From: Flaveria trinervia
Taxonomy: Eukaryota; Streptophyta; Magnoliopsida; Asterales; Asteraceae
Length of the DNA: 64,000 nucleotides
Reading direction: 5' to 3'
Assembly (NCBI GenBank): GCA_025506515.1
Contig: CM046453.1
Location: 3,618,987 to 3,682,986, forward strand
Under the pieces are notes generated by a model that worked only from the letters and a program-made list of their open reading frames with translations, had not been told where the DNA came from and ran no database searches. Both the position numbers and the translations under genes were made by a program. This document shows, one piece after another, positions 58,994 through 64,000 of the stretch (positions within the stretch are counted from its first letter, which is position 1; each line of letters begins with the position of its first letter).

Positions 58994-61025
58994 ATGGCTC
59001 ACTCTCAATCTTCCGTTGGTCAAGGTTCATCGAACTCTCCAACCGTCGTTCGTGTTTTTCCACACAATCGTAACATGGATGTTTGGTGCAATTGGGATAT
59101 GGTTGAGTTGAGTGGCAGATCTGTAAAGGCTCGTTGCAAGTTTTGTGGAGCTTTACTTGCTAAAGATTCTAACACGACTTTAAACAAACACATCAGCAAG
59201 AAGTTTTGTAAGTCGTTGAAAAATAATCTGGATTCGCAACAAACACAATTGAGTGGAGACGGTGGAATCTTTAATTACAACGTTAATGAGGTTCGAGATC
59301 GAATGGCAAAGTTCGTAATTCAAGAAGCTTTGTCTTTCAATCACTTCGACAACCTCGGTTAACCAACTTAATCCGAGAGGCGCTTCAACCTCATTACACT
59401 CACGTAAGTCGTACTACACTTAGACGTTCTTGTTTAAAATTATGGAAGCAAGCAAAAAATGATTTAATTGTATTATTTGAAAATATAAATACCGGTGTAA
59501 ACTTAACTAGTGACGTTTGATCGGCGCCACACGGTTTGCCCGAATCGTACCTTTGCGTCACTGCTCATTGGGTAGATCACGGTTCATGGCAAATGATGAA
59601 ATGTAAGATTGCATTTGATCTATTTCCGTATCCACAAACCGGAGAGTTTTTATTTTACTTTTTGGATAATGTAATAACTACTTTTAATTTACAAAATAAA
59701 ATATTTTCAATGGCATTTGATAACGCTTCCAACAACACAACCGCGGTTGAAAAATTAAAATTAAAATATCTTCCGATTGCAAACAGTGATTTTTCGTTGT
59801 GTGCACATATTATTAATTTAGTATTACAAGATGGTCTATCCGTACCATTTATTGATAGCTTTATAAAAGCTTTTCGATTTATGTTACACGACGTTTTTAA
59901 AAAAATTAGAAAAAGATATCAAGATTATAAACAACTTTGTAAAGATACAGAATCTAGATTTTTAGGGCCTAATTGAGATGTACCTACTAGGTGAAATTCG
60001 ACTTGTCATATGTTTGATTGTGCTTTAAAACAAAAAGGCACTTTAAAAGCTTTTCATAATAGTCTTTCGGATAATTGCGAAGCCGACCTGTTTCCGGATT
60101 TGTGTTGGAAAAATATTGAACATTTATCCGAATTTCTTGAGGTGTTTAAAAACTCAACTACAAAATTATCGGGAGTTTATTATCCCACTAGTTATTCGGT
60201 GCTTCAAGAATTATATTTCATGGCTTTGAATTTTAAAAAATTTCAAAATAAAAATAGTATGTTTAGAGAAATGATAGAACCAATGAAAGACAAGTTTAAA
60301 AAAAAATTTCTTGAGTTACCACTTGTTTTTACTTGTGCCGCTGCTTTAAATCCTTTTTTAAATGTTGCGGGGGTAGAATGTTTAATAGACGAGATAAATG
60401 ATAATTTGGATATACATGACGAAAACCCCAATTTTTCAACCGAGGCAAAAGAAGTTTTTAATAAAAGTTTGAAAATATCTATACTTTTTATTTAAATATA
60501 TATGGGCCTAACGTAAATATAAGTACGCCAAGAAAATCAACCTCAAGTGTCAGTACCTCGTTTAAAGACCCCGTTATGACTATGTTGAATGTTGTTCGGG
60601 ATGTGACGACTAAACGTTAAAGGGGTAACGCCCCAACAAGCGAACTTAGTATATATAGTACGACGAATTTTATTTCAACTATGAGTACTCAAGATTATCA
60701 TGCATTTGATATTTTGGCTTGGTGGAAAGGAAAGGAATCCCAATTTCCAATTCTTTCCGCTATGGCCCGTGATTTACTAAGCGTCCAAGTTTCTATGGTA
60801 GCTTCGGAGTCTGCGTTTTCTCTTAGTGGTAGGGTAATATCATTACGGAGAACAAGATTAACTCTGGAAGCGGTGGAGATGTGCATTTGTTTAAAATACC
60901 ACTTAGACGCGATGGATCGTATACAAGACAAAACAAATCTTGAAGATGAAATTGTAATCGAATCTAAAGTACACGATGAAGAGGTAGAAGAAGGAGTATC
61001 TTCTGGTATATCCGACGAAGAATAA
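58994..61025 (+). pseudogene. hAT transposase, inactivated
   Basis: Starts at ATG 58994 (MAHSQSSVGQG; an earlier in-frame ATG is at 58913). A BED-type zinc finger (WCNWDMVELSGR...CKFC...LNKHISKKFC) lies at about residues 32-75. The catalytic region includes AFDNASNNT and a C-terminal hAT dimerisation domain (60681-61025) with DILAWWKGKES, FPILSAMARDLLSVQVS and ASESAFSLSGRVIS. Breaks: a frameshift near 59352 where a CCC run appears reduced to CC, TGA in place of a conserved Trp at 59518-59520 and twice at 59974-59993 within a DVPTR-x-NST motif, a frameshift near 60480 and a stop near 60618. Family transposases are about 650-700 residues, which the whole span would fit. Non-autonomous as read. 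Confidence 0.93.
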
Positions 61026-61223
61026 GCATTTGATGAAGCCTCTCGAAGAAAATAGTCGATTAGTTAAATAAAATTTTATATTATTTTTTATTTATTCGTT
61101 AATGTATTTTTTAAGTTATTTTAATAAATAAATAATAAATTAATGAGTTATAGATGTTTTTTAATGTTGTTATAATAATAATAATAATAATAATAATAAC
61201 TATAATAATAATAATAATAATAA

Positions 61224-61390
61224 TAACGGTTGTACCCGGTTTTGGACCCGACCCTAACCGGGTAGGCGGGTAGGGTTTTAAGGGTGACCAACCCGACTCG
61301 TACCCGAACCCGGGTTCATCAATACCCGGGTCCCAAACAAAACCGGCCGGCCCGTACCCGGTTTCGGGTCCGGCCCAATACCCGGTTTGT
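61224..61390. repeat. Right subterminal ACCCGG motif cluster of the hAT element
   Basis: About fifteen ACCCGG/CCGGGT-type motifs in 165 bp, the mirror of the left cluster. The minus-strand ORF 61111-61521 that crosses it is not a gene. Confidence 0.8.
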
Positions 61391-61407
61391 GCATATCTAC
61401 CCACAAC

Positions 61408-62353
61408 CACCCAACACAGTCTCTTTCTAACGTCTATACATTTATGTATTCGTATACATATGTATATTATCGTATACGATACGGGCCTAATTGTCAAAGT
61501 TGGTCTCAAGGCTACGGCCATGGTCTAGGTTTTCTTCATCTCGCAACTCCGTCTCAAGCTTTGAGAAGAAAGATCTGGTCCACATACCCCCGAGACCCGA
61601 CATGATAATCGTTGCTTCATCATTCGATGTCATGTTGGAAATTGACAATTTTAGTCATTTTATCATTAATTGTAGTTATTATGGTATCAGTCTTAAGGGA
61701 CAACGGAGGTGGTTAGCGGTCTACGCCAGCCAAGAGGCAGGGTTCGAGATTTGGGGGTGCCCACTTGAGGATGGAATGTAACATCTAATCAGTAGAAAAA
61801 AGTTAATGTTAGGTATATGTTTATGAACTTGTTTAGGGAAATAGCATTTTTAGTCCTTAATTTTTTTTTATATTTGTCATAAGACATTTAAGTATAAGAA
61901 ATATATTCATCATTGTTCTATCAAAGATAAGCCACCAAGTTTTGTTATTTTGTCTTGATTGTTAGAACTTTAACCGGTTACAAATTTATTTATTAAAAAC
62001 CATGTTCTAAGTTTCCCATATTACATTCAACATGTTCGATGAAATGCTTCATTTACAACCTTGATAATTTCTTCTTCTAATTATATCTAGTCGATTAAGG
62101 TTTTTCATGATTTTGACCGCATAATATACAAATCAAATTGATAATTTAAACATGATTCACTTCGATTATAATATACGAATACATCGTAGAAAGAAAATAC
62201 AACAAAAGTAGATGATTCTATTAAAACCGAAAGTCTTGAAGCGGATGATTTTTAGTTATTGATAAGAAGGTACAACATAAAGCGAAAAGCATCAACAAAC
62301 ATTACTTCATTGGTATATATGAAATAAAAACTTCATAACTTGATGCAAAACAC
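61408..62353. other. Intergenic and 3' flank of the DUF538 gene
   Basis: No exon recognised. The part next to 62354 is probably the 3' untranslated region of the minus-strand DUF538 gene. ORFs at 61387-61781 have no domain. Confidence 0.45.
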
Positions 62354-62869
62354 TCACTCAAACATCCTTAACTTGTGCCTCCTTAGCCACATCAACTTGT
62401 GCAACATCTTCTTCACCTCCTCACCTCCAACATCTTTCTTAACATCCTCAATTTGAAAAGCCGACACCGGAAAGGTCCTATAAAGGCCAGAAGTGGCCGT
62501 AAAAGTGATCTTTCCGGTGGGTGGATCATCAACACTGATCTCACTCAATGTGATCCACATCAAAAGCTCCTTACTTTTAACACCAGTGAGTTTCTTGATC
62601 TTGAACTTCTCTATGACCGCGGTTACCTCAGTCGCGTATGACACGAGTTTCCCAATCTTTTCAAACTTATGCACCTTTGATTTCTTTTGTTTAAGCCACA
62701 CAAAGCCAGTGTCTTTGACATATCCACACTCCTCAATGTCCTCCAAAGGCAAAAGGCCATTGGGTAGTCCCATTTCTGTCAGCAAAAACTTAGACTTTTC
62801 TTGACAGATTGCATCCCCATGGTAAACTTCTGATGCACTTGCTTTGATTTCTTCTGTCACTAAAGACAT
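62354..62869 (-). CDS. DUF538 family protein
   Basis: A single-exon 171-residue protein from ATG 62869. It follows the DUF538 pattern: MGLPNGLLPLEDIEECGY (residues 33-50), TGFVWLKQKK, a central beta-rich stretch with YATEVTAVIEKFKIKKLTGVKSKELLMW, then SVDDPPTGKITFTAT and FPVSAFQ. DUF538 proteins are plant-specific, usually 150-180 residues, and often reported as stress-responsive; biochemical function is not settled. This is a member without a signal peptide, starting MSLVTEEIKASA, a common form of the family. It ends in a basic tail (KLMWLRRHKLRMFE). A TATA box lies about 45 bases upstream. Intact. Confidence 0.92.
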   Translation of the reverse strand: MSLVTEEIKASASEVYHGDAICQEKSKFLLTEMGLPNGLLPLEDIEECGYVKDTGFVWLKQKKSKVHKFEKIGKLVSYATEVTAVIEKFKIKKLTGVKSKELLMWITLSEISVDDPPTGKITFTATSGLYRTFPVSAFQIEDVKKDVGGEEVKKMLHKLMWLRRHKLRMFE

Positions 62870-62913
62870 TTTGGTTTGGTTTGAATTGGTATTTTGAGTT
62901 TGTAGATCTTGAC

Positions 62914-62921
62914 TTTTTATA
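62914..62921 (-). promoter_or_regulatory. TATA box of the DUF538 gene
   Basis: Minus-strand TATAAAAA, 45-52 bases upstream of the ATG, so the leader would be short. Confidence 0.65.
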
Positions 62922-64000
62922 GTTGTGGTGTTGGATGAATGGGTGATGTTGTGATGGATGAGGAGGTATATGCTACTTATATAATTTGTTACATATATTA
63001 TTGGGCAAGATTCTTGTGGTAATTACCAATTATGCCATTTTCTAAGATTTTGTATTATTGAAATTTATAAAGTATTGTTGGTGTAACATGTACATCCCTT
63101 TTAAATGTTTGATGGGATTTACTTTCCAATGTCATCATAAAAATGACACGTCCCAAAGATACGCACCATTCAAATATGCAATGAGGATTTTAATTGTTTA
63201 ACTTACAAAATAGTTCTTGAAGAAAATCCAAAGGCATCCTCTCTTTCTATACATATATTTTAGTCGGTTCTTGAAGAAAAGCTTTTGTTTAACGGGTAAA
63301 AACGATATGAACATGTAAACACGAATTTTTATGTGGGTTTTATGTATAAGTTTTAGACAATCATTCACCCATAACAATTGTGTTGACACGCATCTCACAC
63401 GATGTGTTAGACCCATTTACATGTAAGTAGATTCATTTACATCTGTTAGACGCACGTTTTTTTCTGATTATGATATACTTTTCGTTATTGTGTTAGACTT
63501 TAAAGACAAAAGTTATTTTTTACGTATACCATGTACTCAAATTAGAAGTATAAAATTTTAAATTTTGTGGTATATCTTTAAATTGTACTATATAAAGGTG
63601 TTTGGAGTTAAACAAAAAAATTAGAGTTAAGTTTGGTTTTGCTTCCGGAAGTTTGACAAAAATAATTATTTTCTTTCAAAAGATTTAAAACATAAATTTA
63701 TCTTCAAAAATTTTATAATGAAACTTTTGGACTGAAATAAAATATGAAACTTTTGAAGGTAAATTGATATTTTTTAATCTTTTGAAGAACATAATTAATT
63801 TTATTAAACCTTATGGAGTAAAATTGAAATTTACTCAAAAAATTAATTACACTAAATTAAAACAAAATGTCAACATTTGTGTCCGATTCTTTCATGTTAG
63901 ACGCTTTTAACTCTTTATTAAACATGTTATAAGAGGATTCTAATAAAATTAAACATGTTGTCCTGTTATTCCCTTTAAAGTTGGAATAAATTTTAAAAAT
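62922..64000. other. Intergenic DNA upstream of the DUF538 gene
   Basis: Promoter region followed by AT-rich sequence. No exon recognised. Confidence 0.45.

Larger units (their letters stand above)
58589..61399 (+). mobile_element. Ac-like hAT DNA transposon, 2811 bp, TSD CCCACAAC
   Basis: The left end reads TAGAGGTGAACAAAATAACC and the reverse complement of the right end TAGATATGCACAAACCGG, imperfect terminal inverted repeats of the hAT type. A perfect 8-bp target duplication CCCACAAC flanks it (58581-58588 and 61400-61407). Subterminal regions (58604-58800 and 61224-61390) are packed with ACCCGG/CCGGGT motifs. A broken transposase lies between (58994-61025). An (AAT)n microsatellite (about 61167-61226) sits near the right subterminal region. 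Confidence 0.95.

Noticed and set aside
61111..61521. Minus-strand ORF with GYGPAG and PPTRLGSG
   Set aside because: It is the translation of the hAT right subterminal ACCCGG cluster and the adjacent AAT microsatellite.

Overview
This window is eukaryotic nuclear DNA from a flowering plant. It is AT-rich, has spliced genes with GT..AG introns and plant-specific families (PLATZ, DUF247, DUF538, RGF/GOLVEN peptides), and is dominated by plant transposons. The repeat flavour (LTRs starting TGTAACACCC, Helitron-like ends with CGTGTAATACACG hairpins, elements set in TA microsatellites) suggests a eudicot, perhaps Asteraceae; the family name is inference.

Layout. 1-15 kb is intergenic: decayed Helitron-like elements, a LINE scrap, and a copia remnant carrying a 300-bp Tourist-like MITE. 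15.1-16.4 kb holds a DUF247 coding block without its N-terminal part. 18.0-20.7 kb is a Helitron-like element that holds a 2.18-kb solo LTR with a perfect 5-bp target duplication and two internal tandem arrays. 20.7-22.0 kb has two elements flanked by TA microsatellites. 22.4-27.1 kb is a nearly complete young Ty1/copia element (TSD AGCTT). 28.5-31.4 kb is a PLATZ gene on the minus strand with an ATG-only first exon and apparent one-base frameshifts. 35.6-40.4 kb is an older minus-strand Ty1/copia element (TSD AATAC).

The second half carries most genes. Two tandemly duplicated RGF/GOLVEN/CLEL peptide-hormone genes (47.1-47.9 and 49.8-50.7 kb) lie inside a larger segmental duplication; both are open, and their predicted mature peptides differ only at the last residue (Asn versus Asp). 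A tRNA-Asn(GUU) gene follows at 51.5 kb, then a glycerol-3-phosphate transporter-like MFS gene (minus, two exons, 503 aa), a three-exon RING-H2 ubiquitin ligase (plus, 197 aa), an Ac-like hAT transposon with perfect 8-bp TSD CCCACAAC (58.6-61.4 kb), and a DUF538 gene (minus).

These host genes are independent plant genes, not an operon or cluster; only the RGF pair is a functional grouping. A cross-cutting caution: many coding breaks (copia-1, PLATZ, hAT, copia-2) are single-base losses, often inside homopolymer runs, so part of the apparent pseudogenisation may be assembly error. In-frame TAG/TGA substitutions in copia-2 and the hAT element look like genuine decay. I found no unambiguous new class of system; the most interesting items are the RGF pair with a C-terminal variant, the array-bearing solo LTR, and the motif-dense hAT termini.
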